NCBI GenBank assembly: GCA_004292955.1
Contig: RDXX01000065.1
Coordinates: forward strand, 1 to 44,930
Reading direction: 5' to 3'
DNA: 44,930 nucleotides
Origin: Oscillatoriales cyanobacterium
GTDB lineage: Bacteria > Cyanobacteriota > Cyanobacteriia > Cyanobacteriales > Microcoleaceae
Shown: positions 24,212 through 32,831 of the stretch, one piece after another
Layout of the letters: each line of letters starts with the position of its first letter
Numbering within the stretch: position 1 is the stretch's first letter
Position numbers and translations under genes: made by a program
Notes under the pieces: model-generated
What the model was told of the DNA's origin: nothing
What the model saw: only the letters and a program-made list of their open reading frames with translations
Database searches by the model: none

Positions 24212-25399
24212 ATGGTTTCCCGCCGCCATGCCGCAGTCCGTCCCTTAACTCATGGTAATTGGACGAGATGGCAAATTTGCGACCTCAACAGCGCTAACGG
24301 AACTTATATCAACGGCCAAAAGCTCGAAGGCTGCCAAACTTTAGAAACAGGCGATCGCATCAGTCTCGGTATTGACGGCCCTGAATTCATATTTGAATCT
24401 CCCGCAACCCCAAACCAAACTAAACCCGCATACCCAGCCACAAAAACGGGCAATTTTCCAGTCAGTGAAAAAGACGCTCTCACTTTAACTCAATTATTCC
24501 CGATCGCCTCCACCGGCAAACAATTAAGTCAAAAAGCCTACTTATATCCAGGTATTGCCACAGTTATCTTTGTCGTGTCGCTGTTTGTGGCCGTCGGAAA
24601 TTCCGCAGCATTCAACTTTCTGCTGTCAGCCTACCTCGCCGGTGCAGCTTACTACTTTATCTATCAACTGTGCGGCAAACACAAGCCGTGGTGGGTATTG
24701 CTTGGTACCGCTTTAGCTACAGTTCTGATATTGCTCAGCCCCTTATTGATTGGATTTATCTTAGTATTTAGAGAAATTTTGCCCGGTCGCTTGCCAGCAG
24801 AAGGCGAAGAAATCAGTTTTTTGCCTTTTTTAATCAGAATGTTCTTCGGGGCGGGTCTGATGGAAGAATTGCTGAAAGCCTTGCCCGTTTTGGGAGCTTT
24901 GATTCTGGGCAATTTGCTAAAAAATCCGTGGCGCGATCGCATCGGCGTTTGGGAACCTTTAGACGGAATTTTATTAGGAAGTGCCTCAGCAGTCAGCTTT
25001 ACACTACTAGAAACCCTGGGACAGTACGTCCCCCATATCATCCAAAATGTCACCCTGCAAGGAGGGCCCGAAGCCGGACAATTAGTAGGATTGCAATTGC
25101 TCATTCCCCGAATTTTGGGTTCCGCCGCCGGACACATGGCTTACAGCGGCTATTTGGGATATTTTATCGGTTTGAGCGCCCTCAAACCCACGAAGCGCTG
25201 GCAAATTTTAGGCGTAGGTTATTTCAGCGCTTCCGCACTTCACGCCTTGTGGAATGCGTCAGGTGCAGTCAGCGTACTTTTGCTAGCATTAGTCGGAGTT
25301 TTGTCCTATGCGTTTTTAGTAGCCGCAATTTTGAAAGCCCGGGCTTTGTCTCCCAATCGATCGCAAAATTTTGCAACTCGAATATTTTCCGAAAAATGA
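24212..25399 (+). CDS. PrsW-family intramembrane protease with a truncated FHA domain
   Basis: 395 residues from ATG 24212, in the same frame as the 5' piece. The first 70 residues are the C-terminal part of an FHA domain ('VSRRHAAVRP', 'DLNSANGTYINGQKLEG'). After a linker come about eight membrane segments with PrsW motifs: 'GAGLMEELLKALPVLGALIL' (EE..K), 'LLETLGQYV' after 'AVSFT', 'AAGHMAYSGYLGYFIG' and 'SASALHALWNASG'. PrsW-type glutamic proteases cleave membrane-anchored signalling proteins. FHA fusion suggests control by Ser/Thr phosphorylation. The N-terminal truncation makes activity of the FHA part unlikely. Confidence 0.8.
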   Translation: MVSRRHAAVRPLTHGNWTRWQICDLNSANGTYINGQKLEGCQTLETGDRISLGIDGPEFIFESPATPNQTKPAYPATKTGNFPVSEKDALTLTQLFPIASTGKQLSQKAYLYPGIATVIFVVSLFVAVGNSAAFNFLLSAYLAGAAYYFIYQLCGKHKPWWVLLGTALATVLILLSPLLIGFILVFREILPGRLPAEGEEISFLPFLIRMFFGAGLMEELLKALPVLGALILGNLLKNPWRDRIGVWEPLDGILLGSASAVSFTLLETLGQYVPHIIQNVTLQGGPEAGQLVGLQLLIPRILGSAAGHMAYSGYLGYFIGLSALKPTKRWQILGVGYFSASALHALWNASGAVSVLLLALVGVLSYAFLVAAILKARALSPNRSQNFATRIFSEK

Positions 25400-25433
25400 T
25401 TGCTGAGAGCTTAATTGTTAACAGTCGCGCGCG

Positions 25434-26066
25434 TCAAGCTGCCATTTTTTTCTTGTGTTTCAACCAGCTTAAACCTGCCAGTGCTAAACCTGTCCCTGCA
25501 AATGTTATCGGTTCGGGAACTGGTTCGGCTGCGGTATCCACTAGGGAGTAAGAAACCCGCGCACTGCTGATAATTGTACGACCTCTGCCCAAATAACCCT
25601 GCCTGTTGCTAACTATTGTCTCACCATACCCCCAGAAATAAGATGCCCACGTACTGATCGCCTCCTCGGTACCCATATACCAGGTTGCCCTGCTCTCAAA
25701 CTTGATGTAATCAGTCCCTCCTCGTGCCTCTTCTCTCGTCGCATACTCCACACCCGATGCTTGCAGTCCGCGAAAATTCCCTTGATTAAATAAAGCTATA
25801 GCCCCTGCTAAATCATAGTCATTTTTATAGACCCTGATAGGGGTGTTAAATCTTCCCTCACCCACTGCAATTTTTTCAGATCCTATTCCTGTCAGTGAGG
25901 AATCACTAAACTTAAAAAAACCACTACCTCCACCCTTTTCCACTTGAAAATTGTAGGTAAGGACGGCTGCTTGTGCTTTCTCAACTGCTGCCACTGACAC
26001 CGCTGCAAAACCTAGAATTGTGCTGGCGATCGCACTTCCGAATCTCTGCCGTTGTTTCCGATTCAT
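25434..26066 (-). CDS. PEP-CTERM sorting-domain protein, paralogue 1
   Basis: About 210 residues from ATG 26066, chosen for the GAGG eight bases ahead; it then begins 'MNRKQRQRFGSAIASTILGF' like its neighbour. Signal peptide through 'KAQAA'. The mature domain contains 'VLTYNFQVEKGGGSGFFKFSD' (slightly shortened here) and 'SSLTG', then the C-terminal sorting signal 'EPVPEPITFAGTGLALAGL' followed by a Lys-rich end. PEP-CTERM proteins are exported and processed by exosortase/EpsH, often linked to exopolysaccharide. No exosortase gene is in the window. Tandem with a paralogue 110 bp upstream. Confidence 0.9.
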   Translation of the reverse strand: MNRKQRQRFGSAIASTILGFAAVSVAAVEKAQAAVLTYNFQVEKGGGSGFFKFSDSSLTGIGSEKIAVGEGRFNTPIRVYKNDYDLAGAIALFNQGNFRGLQASGVEYATREEARGGTDYIKFESRATWYMGTEEAISTWASYFWGYGETIVSNRQGYLGRGRTIISSARVSYSLVDTAAEPVPEPITFAGTGLALAGLSWLKHKKKMAA

Positions 26067-26175
26067 AATTTGCCTCTTCGCTACATTAAATTGGCGTGAT
26101 TTTCTGTGATTGTTGGTCTGATTTTTCTTCTTAAAACCGCCCTTCACTGTTTGTTGTTAAGAGCGATCGCACCCA

Positions 26176-26856
26176 TCATACCGCCCTTTTTTTCTGGGAT
26201 TTAAACCAACTCAAACCAGCCAGTGCTAAAGCTGTACCCGCAAATGTTAAGGGTTCGGGAACCGGTTCGGCTGCCGTATCCACTAGGGTGTAAGACATAG
26301 GCACGTAGTTAAGCTGTTGACCCGCACCTCGGTCTATTATTTGTCTTAATTGACCGCCACTTAAGTATGTAATTAGGATACTACTGTATCCCCAAAACAA
26401 AGGTTTCCCATTGCCCATAGCAGGATACATACGCCAAACTGCCGAGCCCTCATATCTAGTATAAACAGGCCCTCCTTCTGCATCCGGAATGTTAGTTTCT
26501 GAAATCGAGTAGTCGCCACCGCTTGCTATCAGTCCCTGAAATTCCCCACCCTTGAACTCAGCTTTTGCCCCTGCTAAATCGTGGTATTTTTGAGGTGGCT
26601 TTTCTTCATATAGGCCCCTGCCAGAGGGAGCTGTAAAACCATTAAATTGTCCCTCAGAAACTGCTATTTGTTCAGTTTCTCCGCCTGTAAGCGAGGAGTT
26701 GCTCAATTTAAAAAAACCGCTCGATCCGGCCACTTGAAAATTGTAGGTGAGGACGGCTGCTTGTGCTTTGTCAACTCCTACCAATGAGACGGCTGCCAAA
26801 CTTAAAATTGTGCTGGCGATCGCACTTCCTAATCTCTGCCTTTGTTTTTGATTCAT
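26176..26856 (-). CDS. PEP-CTERM sorting-domain protein, paralogue 2
   Basis: About 226 residues from ATG 26856 (GAGG nine bases ahead). 'MNQKQRQRLGSAIASTILSL' signal peptide, 'VLTYNFQVAGSSGFFKLSNS', the sorting tail 'EPVPEPLTFAGTALALAGL' and a basic end. Clearly a duplicate of the next gene: signal peptide, 'SLTG', 'DLAGA', 'GLIASG' and 'SYTLVDTAAEPVPEP' all align, but the central part has diverged. Tandem paralogues suggest a recent duplication, perhaps of a surface protein. Confidence 0.9.
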   Translation of the reverse strand: MNQKQRQRLGSAIASTILSLAAVSLVGVDKAQAAVLTYNFQVAGSSGFFKLSNSSLTGGETEQIAVSEGQFNGFTAPSGRGLYEEKPPQKYHDLAGAKAEFKGGEFQGLIASGGDYSISETNIPDAEGGPVYTRYEGSAVWRMYPAMGNGKPLFWGYSSILITYLSGGQLRQIIDRGAGQQLNYVPMSYTLVDTAAEPVPEPLTFAGTALALAGLSWFKSQKKRAV

Positions 26857-26884
26857 AGTCGGCCTCATCAGATTTTACTTAAGT

Positions 26885-27175
26885 TTAGTTTGTTGCTGAC
26901 AGCGATCGCCAGTAAGTATGCCCATTCTTAACATAAATTCTTTTCAATTCAAAGATTGCCCAATCTAAATATCGAATTACTACGGATGGCATTTTTCCGA
27001 AATTTGTATTATTTGTTACTTGTTGACTGGGAATTTTTTGCCCAAACAAGAGAAATGTTCGATCGTCCTGGAAAAATATGCCGATCGGTTTGTATTGTGG
27101 CGATGTGTCGGGCGATTCACGATCGGGATAACTAGGCTTCACAGATTCAATTTCATATCTTAGCGATTTTGTCAA
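26885..27175 (-). CDS. Hypothetical protein, possibly the truncated end of a secreted protein
   Basis: 96 residues with no ATG start; the only start in frame is TTG at 27175, right after a TAG stop 24 bases further up. The residues before it ('DPFSGNGV') fit the same frame, which suggests the real gene was longer and is cut. It contains 'YPDRESPDTSPQYKPIGIFF' and ends 'YVKNGHTYWRSLSATN'. I do not recognise it. It lies just upstream of the PEP-CTERM pair and may be a decayed relative. Low confidence that it is expressed. Confidence 0.35.
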   Translation of the reverse strand: MTKSLRYEIESVKPSYPDRESPDTSPQYKPIGIFFQDDRTFLLFGQKIPSQQVTNNTNFGKMPSVVIRYLDWAIFELKRIYVKNGHTYWRSLSATN

Positions 27176-27394
27176 TACGCCATTCCCTGAAAAGGGATCG
27201 GGTTCCTACTGCCTTTGGCCGTCTGCCTTCTGGCTTCTGTCGCCTGCCTTCTTCCCTGTTTCTTCTTCACCTGTCTTAGAAATTCTTCACCGAAAAACCG
27301 GCGGGAAGCCCCTGGCTACCGACTTGGAGAGGAACGCTGCTGCGCCGACCGCCGCCTTGAGCTATCTTTAGTCATATGTGATATAATTAGCGGT
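27176..27394. other. Spacer and left end of the second TnpB element
   Basis: Positions 27206-27275 contain degenerate 'gccttctg' repeats. The left end of the IS200/IS605-type element probably lies near 27360-27394 ('tcatatgtgatataattagcgg'), just ahead of the tnpB ATG. No gene otherwise. Confidence 0.4.
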
Positions 27395-28588
27395 ATGGAA
27401 CAAGTTTTGACAGTAGCTTGCAAGATTGAAGTGTCTCCCGAAGTTGCCCCTAAGTTGGAGGCAACGCTTCAGGCGTTTTCTGATGCTTGCACCTACATCA
27501 ATCAAACTGTTGACCCTAAGCTGACAAATAAACCCCGCATTCAAGGCTTGGTTTATGAGCAGGTGAGGGAGCAATTTGGGCTGTCTGCCAACTTAGCGAT
27601 TCGGGCAATCGCCCGTGTCTCTAGCAACCGTAAAACCGCCAAACAAAAAGGCAATCCCGTCCGAGCATTTAAGCCAACTAGCGTTGACTATGACGCTCGA
27701 ATCTTTGCTTTTAGAGAGAAGGATTGGACGGTTAGCCTGACGTTGGTGGGCGGTCGGGAACGCTTCAAACTTGCCATTGGTAATTACCAGGTTGGACTGC
27801 TTAAGGGAGCGAATCCTAGCAGTGCGACCTTGTGCAAGCGTCAGGATGGAAGCTACTACGTCAACATCCAGATTAAGTCTGAGGCGACCGAGCCCATCCC
27901 ATCCAAACGAGTGATTGGCGTAGATCTCGGTCGCAGAGATATTGCAGTTACCAGCCTTGGCGATCAGTGGGATGGAAAGCAGATAACGGACGTTAGAGAC
28001 AAATTTGCCAGAGTCAGATCATCGCTCCAACAAAAAGCCTCGAAAGGCACAAGATCTACTCGCCGCAGGGCAAGACAGATTTTGCAACGGCTGTCGGGAC
28101 GTGAACGTCGCTATCAAACTTGGCTAAACCATAACATCAGCAAATTGATTGTGCTGTCTGCACTTCAACACAATGCCATCATTGCGATTGAAGATCTGAC
28201 AGGAATTAGAGAACGCACCAATCAGCAACCTCGAAGCAAGACGGAACGTAGACGCTCTAACATTTGGGCATTCTTTCAACTGCGATGGTTTCTGAGCTAC
28301 AAAGCCGTGAAATACGGGGTGGAAGTGGTGGCTGTCAATCCTGCCTACACCAGTCAAACTTGCCACAAGTGCTTGCACATTCATCCGATAAAAGGCAAGT
28401 CTTATCGAAGTGGCAAAGTGTTTAAGTGTGGACACTGTGGCAATCATTGTGATGCTGATGAGAATGGTTCAAAGGTGATTTCAATCGTTGGAGCATCCGT
28501 AAACATGCTCGGAGGTTCGGTGTTGTCTTGCAACCTTGCAGACTGCATCAGGGCTACAGAAAGCCCCCGGCTTAAGGTCGTGGGGTAG
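27395..28588 (+). CDS. tnpB: TnpB, second orphan copy
   Basis: 397 residues from ATG 27395; an extended upstream frame is repeat-derived. RuvC residues: Asp in 'IGVDLGRRDIAV', Glu in 'IAIEDLTGIRERT', Asp in 'CDADENGSKVIS'. Zinc ribbon 'CHKCLHIHP...CGHCGNH' (CxxC..CxxC). The middle region is rich in Arg/Lys. The frame is intact. It differs strongly from the copy at 1.4 kb, so they are separate element types. No TnpA is adjacent. Its right end, with a hairpin, lies immediately before the oxidoreductase gene. Confidence 0.93.
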   Translation: MEQVLTVACKIEVSPEVAPKLEATLQAFSDACTYINQTVDPKLTNKPRIQGLVYEQVREQFGLSANLAIRAIARVSSNRKTAKQKGNPVRAFKPTSVDYDARIFAFREKDWTVSLTLVGGRERFKLAIGNYQVGLLKGANPSSATLCKRQDGSYYVNIQIKSEATEPIPSKRVIGVDLGRRDIAVTSLGDQWDGKQITDVRDKFARVRSSLQQKASKGTRSTRRRARQILQRLSGRERRYQTWLNHNISKLIVLSALQHNAIIAIEDLTGIRERTNQQPRSKTERRRSNIWAFFQLRWFLSYKAVKYGVEVVAVNPAYTSQTCHKCLHIHPIKGKSYRSGKVFKCGHCGNHCDADENGSKVISIVGASVNMLGGSVLSCNLADCIRATESPRLKVVG

Positions 28589-28592
28589 TTTA
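28562..28592 (+). ncRNA. Right-end hairpin / omega RNA 3' part of the second TnpB element
   Basis: CCCC-CGGC-TTAAG-GTCG-TGGGG (28564-28585) forms a GC-rich hairpin with one wobble pair and a short asymmetry, followed by TAGTTT. It overlaps the tnpB stop codon, as in the first element (GATGGGTAGTTG). IS605-type right ends and omega RNAs have this form. The end position is inferred. Confidence 0.5.
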
Positions 28593-28694
28593 CAAATAGT
28601 TTGACTGTGGTACTATCTGGATGGCTGTGAGTCGATCGGGAAGCCAACGGGCTTGATTCCTGTGGTGGAGGAGAATCCAGGAGTGCTAGATAGG

Positions 28695-29747
28695 ATGTCA
28701 TTGGGATACGGAAATGTTTTCGGTCAGCGAAGTCAACTCGAACCCCTCCGCATTGGGGTTATTGGAGTTGGCAATATGGGTCAGCACCACACGCGAGTTC
28801 TGAGCTTGCTCAAAGATATCGAACTCGTAGGTGTTGCAGATATAAATGTAGAGCGGGGAATTGATGTAGCAAGCAAATACCGGGTTCGCTTCTTTGAAGA
28901 CTACCGGGATTTGCTTGCCCACGTAGACGCAGTTTGCGTCGCCGTTCCAACTCGCCTGCACCACCCTGTGGGGATGTCTTGTCTCCAAGCAGGGGTTCAC
29001 GTTTTAATTGAAAAGCCGATCGCGGCTAGCATTGCTGAAGCCGAATCTTTGGTCAATGCGGCTGCTGAAGCCCACCGGATTTTACAAGTGGGTCACATCG
29101 AGCGCTTCAATCCAGCTTTTCAGGAACTCGGCAAAGTGCTGAAAACTGAAGAATTACTGGCATTGGAAGCTCACCGGATGAGTCCCTATTCCGATCGGGC
29201 CAACGACGTATCGGTAGTTTTGGATTTAATGATCCATGACATCGACTTGCTCTTGGAATTGGCAGATTCTTCAGTGGTGAAGCTGACGGCCAGCGGCAGC
29301 AGGGCCTCAGATTCAGGTTATTTAGACTACGTGACAGCGACGCTGAACTTTGCTAACGGCATAGTCGCCACTCTGACTGCCAGCAAGGTGACGCATCGCA
29401 AACTCCGTTCAATCGCGGCTCACTGCAAAAATTCTTTGACAGAGGCAGATTTTCTCAACAACGAAATCTTGATTCACCGACAAACAACCGCCAATTACGT
29501 GACGGATTACGGTCAGGTGCTTTACCGTCAAGATGGGTTGATCGAGAAAGTCTACACCAGCAATATTGAACCGCTCCATGCAGAATTGGAGCATTTTATT
29601 AATTGCGTGCGGGGTGGCAATCAGCCTTCTGTCGGAGGAGAACAAGCTCTCAAAGCTCTTCGGCTTGCAAGTTCGATCGAGCAAATGGCTCTCGACGGTC
29701 AAGCTTGGTATCCCAAAGAGCTAGAGTCTACTTTGCAAGTTAGCTAA
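28695..29747 (+). CDS. Gfo/Idh/MocA-family NAD(P)-dependent oxidoreductase
   Basis: 350 residues from ATG 28695 (AGGAG 10 bases upstream); a TTG at 28653 would add 14 residues. Rossmann motif 'IGVIGVGNMGQHHTRVLS' near the N-terminus, then 'DAVCVAVPTRLHHPVGMSC', the EKP motif in 'VLIEKPIAASIAEAE' and the C-terminal domain with 'VLDLMIHDIDLLLEL'. Dehydrogenases of this family act on sugars or sugar nucleotides; UDP-GlcNAcA-type enzymes are a common match, so a role in cell-surface sugar synthesis is possible. Downstream of the TnpB element by about 100 bp. Confidence 0.9.
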   Translation: MSLGYGNVFGQRSQLEPLRIGVIGVGNMGQHHTRVLSLLKDIELVGVADINVERGIDVASKYRVRFFEDYRDLLAHVDAVCVAVPTRLHHPVGMSCLQAGVHVLIEKPIAASIAEAESLVNAAAEAHRILQVGHIERFNPAFQELGKVLKTEELLALEAHRMSPYSDRANDVSVVLDLMIHDIDLLLELADSSVVKLTASGSRASDSGYLDYVTATLNFANGIVATLTASKVTHRKLRSIAAHCKNSLTEADFLNNEILIHRQTTANYVTDYGQVLYRQDGLIEKVYTSNIEPLHAELEHFINCVRGGNQPSVGGEQALKALRLASSIEQMALDGQAWYPKELESTLQVS

Positions 29748-30097
29748 ATCGACAAAAATTGTGTCGTTTCCGGGTGCTTCTACAGTTTGGGTTGGTTGTT
29801 CGTTGAAAAGGGTAACTGTTCGGGCGCAACCGGATTCGATGTGAGTCGATTTGAGATTTTCAATTTGAGATTGACTTGCAGTATTGAATCTGAGGGCTTA
29901 AACAGTCGATTTGAGATTTTCAATTTTCAATTTGAGATTGACTCCTATCCTCTATAGGGGGATTCAACAGTCGATTTGAAATCTGAGATTTGAGATGAAA
30001 GAATTGACTCCAAAGATGAATCTGAGGGCTTGAACTAAAATTGAAATTTTGGGTTCTCTACAATCTAAGTATGGCAAGTATCTGTTTTTGACTCAAA
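29748..30097. repeat. Degenerate tandem repeat after the oxidoreductase gene
   Basis: Three tandem units of about 60-65 bp begin GTCGATTTGAG or GTCGATTTGAA at 29845, 29905 and 29970 and run to about 30035. Each contains 'tttgagat' steps and 'gaatctgagggctt' or 'gggggattcaaca' near the end. The motif 'gaatctgagggctt' recurs at 31.2, 32.3 and 39.9 kb in related forms. No gene in this stretch. Confidence 0.75.
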
Positions 30098-31093
30098 TTA
30101 CAATTTAGGTAAAAAAACAGCGACTATTTGACGGCTGATGGTTTTGCTAACTAACTGATTTCCTTGAGGACTGAGGTGAATGCTGTCTCTATACAAAGTT
30201 GAAATTTGAGCCGCACAATTGGCTGCACAATTGAAAATGGGAAGAAAATCTATGTAAGTAATTTTCTCACGTTCGACGAGTTCGGCGAGACGCTCTCTAG
30301 CCTTGATTTCCCAGTCGCGAGAGCCAGAGTCGCCGAATTCGCCCCGCTTCGGCGTCAGGGCTAGCAAAAACTTGACGTTGGCCGATACTGCTATTTTCTG
30401 GATTTGGTGAATAGCTTCTAAGTTGCAGCCGACTACATCGCTTTCGGCTGCTGGTGGTGCTAATTGGCGAGCCGGCAGTGTTGGTAGCAGGTAGCGGCTC
30501 AATAACTCTAGTGTCGCCGATCGAGGTTGGCGATCGGGATAAGATCGATCGCGCCCCACAACTTCAGCACAGGGAGCCGATGCAAACAAATCGTCCGTAT
30601 TCAGCAGCAAAACCAAAACCTTTGCTCCAAAAACACCAAACCGCTTCGCATAAGCAAGTTGATTCCTCGGCCCCCAAGAATTGGCTGAAGCGTTGAGAAC
30701 TTCAAAATCCGAATAGTTGACTTTTGCACCTGATTGTGAATCGCTCGTCAGATTCTGTACTTGCAGCCTCAACTGCCGAACCAGAATTTCCGAGATGGTA
30801 TCTGTCTGATCTGTCCACCAACCGCCGTTGGCGACAGAATCACCCAACAGCAAGATACGCAGAGTTTCGGGAGTGGGAGTTGGGGCGATCGATCCAGTAC
30901 GCATCGAATACTCGTTAATCTCGATCCGGTTCCCGAAGCGGCGCACCCTCTGGTTGGGCGCCAACAAATAGCCACACTCGGCATCGGCAATGTAAATCAA
31001 GGGATTACCAAAACCCAGCAGCACGCGCAGCAGCACTTCGATTGCAACCCACAATCCGGAGGTGAGGGCCAAAACGATCAGAACAACTTTCAA
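30098..31093 (-). CDS. SGNH/GDSL-type hydrolase, membrane-anchored
   Basis: 331 residues. A single N-terminal membrane helix ('MKVVLIVLALTSGLWVAIEV') is followed by an SGNH fold: block I 'ILLLGDSVANGG' with nucleophile S86, block III 'VLNASANSWGPRNQLA', and block V 'YRDSIHLSPQGNQL' with D and H about 308-313. Probably an esterase or acetyl transfer enzyme acting on envelope glycans on the outer side. ATG at 31093. No operon partner: btpA is divergent, 313 bp away. Confidence 0.85.
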   Translation of the reverse strand: MKVVLIVLALTSGLWVAIEVLLRVLLGFGNPLIYIADAECGYLLAPNQRVRRFGNRIEINEYSMRTGSIAPTPTPETLRILLLGDSVANGGWWTDQTDTISEILVRQLRLQVQNLTSDSQSGAKVNYSDFEVLNASANSWGPRNQLAYAKRFGVFGAKVLVLLLNTDDLFASAPCAEVVGRDRSYPDRQPRSATLELLSRYLLPTLPARQLAPPAAESDVVGCNLEAIHQIQKIAVSANVKFLLALTPKRGEFGDSGSRDWEIKARERLAELVEREKITYIDFLPIFNCAANCAAQISTLYRDSIHLSPQGNQLVSKTISRQIVAVFLPKL

Positions 31094-31406
31094 GAATTAA
31101 CCTCGATCGAAAACGGATACTTGCTTGGGCACAAAAGTCGGGGAGATGCCAAAATTTTAAACCAAAGTTCAAGCCCCCAGATTCATGTCTGGAGTAAATC
31201 GACAGACTGCAAGTAAATCTAAAATCTAAAATCTAAAATCTAAAATCTAAAATCTGAAATCGACTAACCGCTGCTAAATTCCGGCTTTTACCGACAGTCC
31301 CCGCACAATTGAGTCATCCGAATCGCCCCCGTGGATATAGAATTCTAGAATATACCGTCAAAACCCGCCGTCAGCCGTCAGTGAAATTGGTGGTTTCAGG
31401 AAACCC
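31094..31406. other. Divergent spacer before btpA
   Basis: No gene. Positions 31158-31200 contain 'caaagttcaagcccccagattcatgtctgga', here split as a dispersed motif with the copy near 4232. Positions 31217-31258 are AAAATCT heptamers. Promoters of the hydrolase and btpA must lie here but I cannot place them. Confidence 0.5.
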
Positions 31407-32291
31407 GTGGACTTAAAACAAATATTCAAAACGCCGAATCCCATAATCGGTGTCGTACATTTACAGCCTTTGCCAACTTCTCCCCGCTGGGGCGGGAACC
31501 TCAAAGCTATTATCTCAAGAGCCGAGCAAGAGGCTACTGCGCTGGCTTCTGGCGGCGCAAACGGTATCATAGTCGAGAACTTTTTCGACGCTCCTTTTGC
31601 CAAAGACAGCGTAGATCCGGCTGTGGTAAGTGCCATGACTCTGGTAGTCGAGAGGCTAACCAATCTGGTGACACTGCCGATCGGTATTAACGTGCTACGA
31701 AACGACGCCCACAGCGCGATCGCCATCGCCTCCTGCACGGGAGCCCAATTCATCCGCGTCAACGTCCTCAACGGCATCATGGCTACAGATCAAGGCTTAA
31801 TTGAAGGCCAAGCTCACCAGCTACTGCGCTACCGCCGGGAATTGGGCAGCGATGTCAAAATATTCGCAGACGTGCTAGTCAAGCACGGGCGCCCCCTCGG
31901 CAGCCCCAACTTAACCACAGCCGTCCAAGAGACGATCGGGCGCGCCTTAGCCGACGCCGTAATCCTTTCTGGCTGGACAACCGGCAGCCCTCCCAATCTC
32001 GAAGACTTAGAACTCGCGAGTGCAGCAGCGGGGGAAATTCCTGTTTTCATCGGCAGCGGCGCCTCGTGGGAAAACGTTTCCACGCTCATGCAAGCCGCCG
32101 ATGGTGTAATTGTATCGAGTTCCCTGAAGCGAAACGGCCGCATCGAGCAGCCGATCGATCCGATCCGCGTCAGTCAGTTTGTCGAAGCCGCCCGCCGCAG
32201 CTTTTCCCAGAAAGAGCTCGAACAACAAAACATTGAGACAAATGGTTCAAGAGGGTCAACACCGGAACCGGGCAAAGTCAGTCAATTTTAG
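31407..32291 (+). CDS. btpA: BtpA-family photosystem I biogenesis protein
   Basis: 294 residues from GTG 31407; the residues that follow, 'MDLKQIFKTPNPIIGVVHLQ', are the family N-terminus. TIM-barrel-like pattern with 'LASGGANGIIVENFFDAPF', 'GINVLRNDAHSAIAIA', 'FIRVNVLNG', 'VKIFADVLVKHG' and 'VIVSSSLKRNG'. In Synechocystis BtpA stabilises the photosystem I reaction-centre proteins at the thylakoid, especially at low temperature. C-terminal 25 residues are a variable tail that runs into an ATTTTAG repeat. Single gene. Confidence 0.95.
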   Translation: MDLKQIFKTPNPIIGVVHLQPLPTSPRWGGNLKAIISRAEQEATALASGGANGIIVENFFDAPFAKDSVDPAVVSAMTLVVERLTNLVTLPIGINVLRNDAHSAIAIASCTGAQFIRVNVLNGIMATDQGLIEGQAHQLLRYRRELGSDVKIFADVLVKHGRPLGSPNLTTAVQETIGRALADAVILSGWTTGSPPNLEDLELASAAAGEIPVFIGSGASWENVSTLMQAADGVIVSSSLKRNGRIEQPIDPIRVSQFVEAARRSFSQKELEQQNIETNGSRGSTPEPGKVSQF

Positions 32292-32530
32292 ATTTTAGAT
32301 TTTAGATTTTAGATTTGAGTCCACAGATTCATCTGGGAACTCGAACAAAAGTCTAAAATTTTAGTATCGACTCTGACCCTCGTGTCGGAAACCAAATACC
32401 CGTTTTGGGGTGGGTCGGAAGTAAAATGTAAAATAGGAATGGGCCAAAGAGGGAATCGGCCAAAGAGGGCATCGGGAATCGGCCAAAGAGGGAATCGGCC
32501 AAAGAGGGCATCGGCCAAAGAGGGCATTAG
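32292..32530. repeat. ATTTTAG heptamers and a 16-bp tandem repeat
   Basis: 32287-32316 are TTTTAGA heptamers overlapping the end of btpA. 32436-32528 hold five copies of a 16-base unit, GGGAATCGGCCAAAGA with variants (one copy GGGCATCGGCCAAAGA), with one stray GGGCATC heptamer inside. The unit length is not a multiple of seven, unlike other arrays here. No gene. Confidence 0.85.
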
Positions 32531-32547
32531 TTAGTTGTTGGTGCTTC

Positions 32548-32650
32548 TATAGCGGTTTTCAGAAAGATGAGGTATGACTGACAGCTTATATAAGCACTAA
32601 ACTGGGCACAAGCCCAACTACGTCCGCGAACCTTTTTGAGAAGTGCTATA
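32548..32650 (+). mobile_element. MITE-like element, copy 3
   Basis: 103 bp, ends TATAGCGGTTTTCAGA and TTTTTGAGAAGTGCTATA. Inside: 'gatgaggtatgactgacag', 'cttatataagcact' and 'agcccaactacgtccgcgaa'. Same orientation as copies 1 and 4. Confidence 0.85.
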
Positions 32651-32694
32651 TGTTATTTATCGTATGTATGTTTGTTGTTAGTTGTTGGTTCTAA

Positions 32695-32812
32695 TGCCCA
32701 ATGCCCTGTTTGCCCAATTCTCAATTCTCAATTCTCAATTCTCAATTTTCAATTCCCCATTCCCCATTCCCCATTCCCCATTCCCCATTCCCCATTCCCC
32801 ATTCCCCATTAG
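32695..32812. repeat. Heptamer arrays CTCAATT then CCCCATT, upstream of the VKOR gene
   Basis: CTCAATT units (32716-32748) pass directly into CCCCATT units (32752-32810, eight copies). This lies 21 bases before the VKOR-thioredoxin ATG at 32832. An in-frame translation through the array gives 'FPIPHSPFPIPHSP', which I read as an artefact. Confidence 0.9.
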
Positions 32813-32831
32813 CAATTACCAAATCAAAAAA

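Noticed and set aside
32682..32831. An N-terminal extension of the VKOR protein (FPIPHSP repeats)
   Set aside because: It is heptamer-array translation; the family start and a normal first membrane helix follow ATG 32832.
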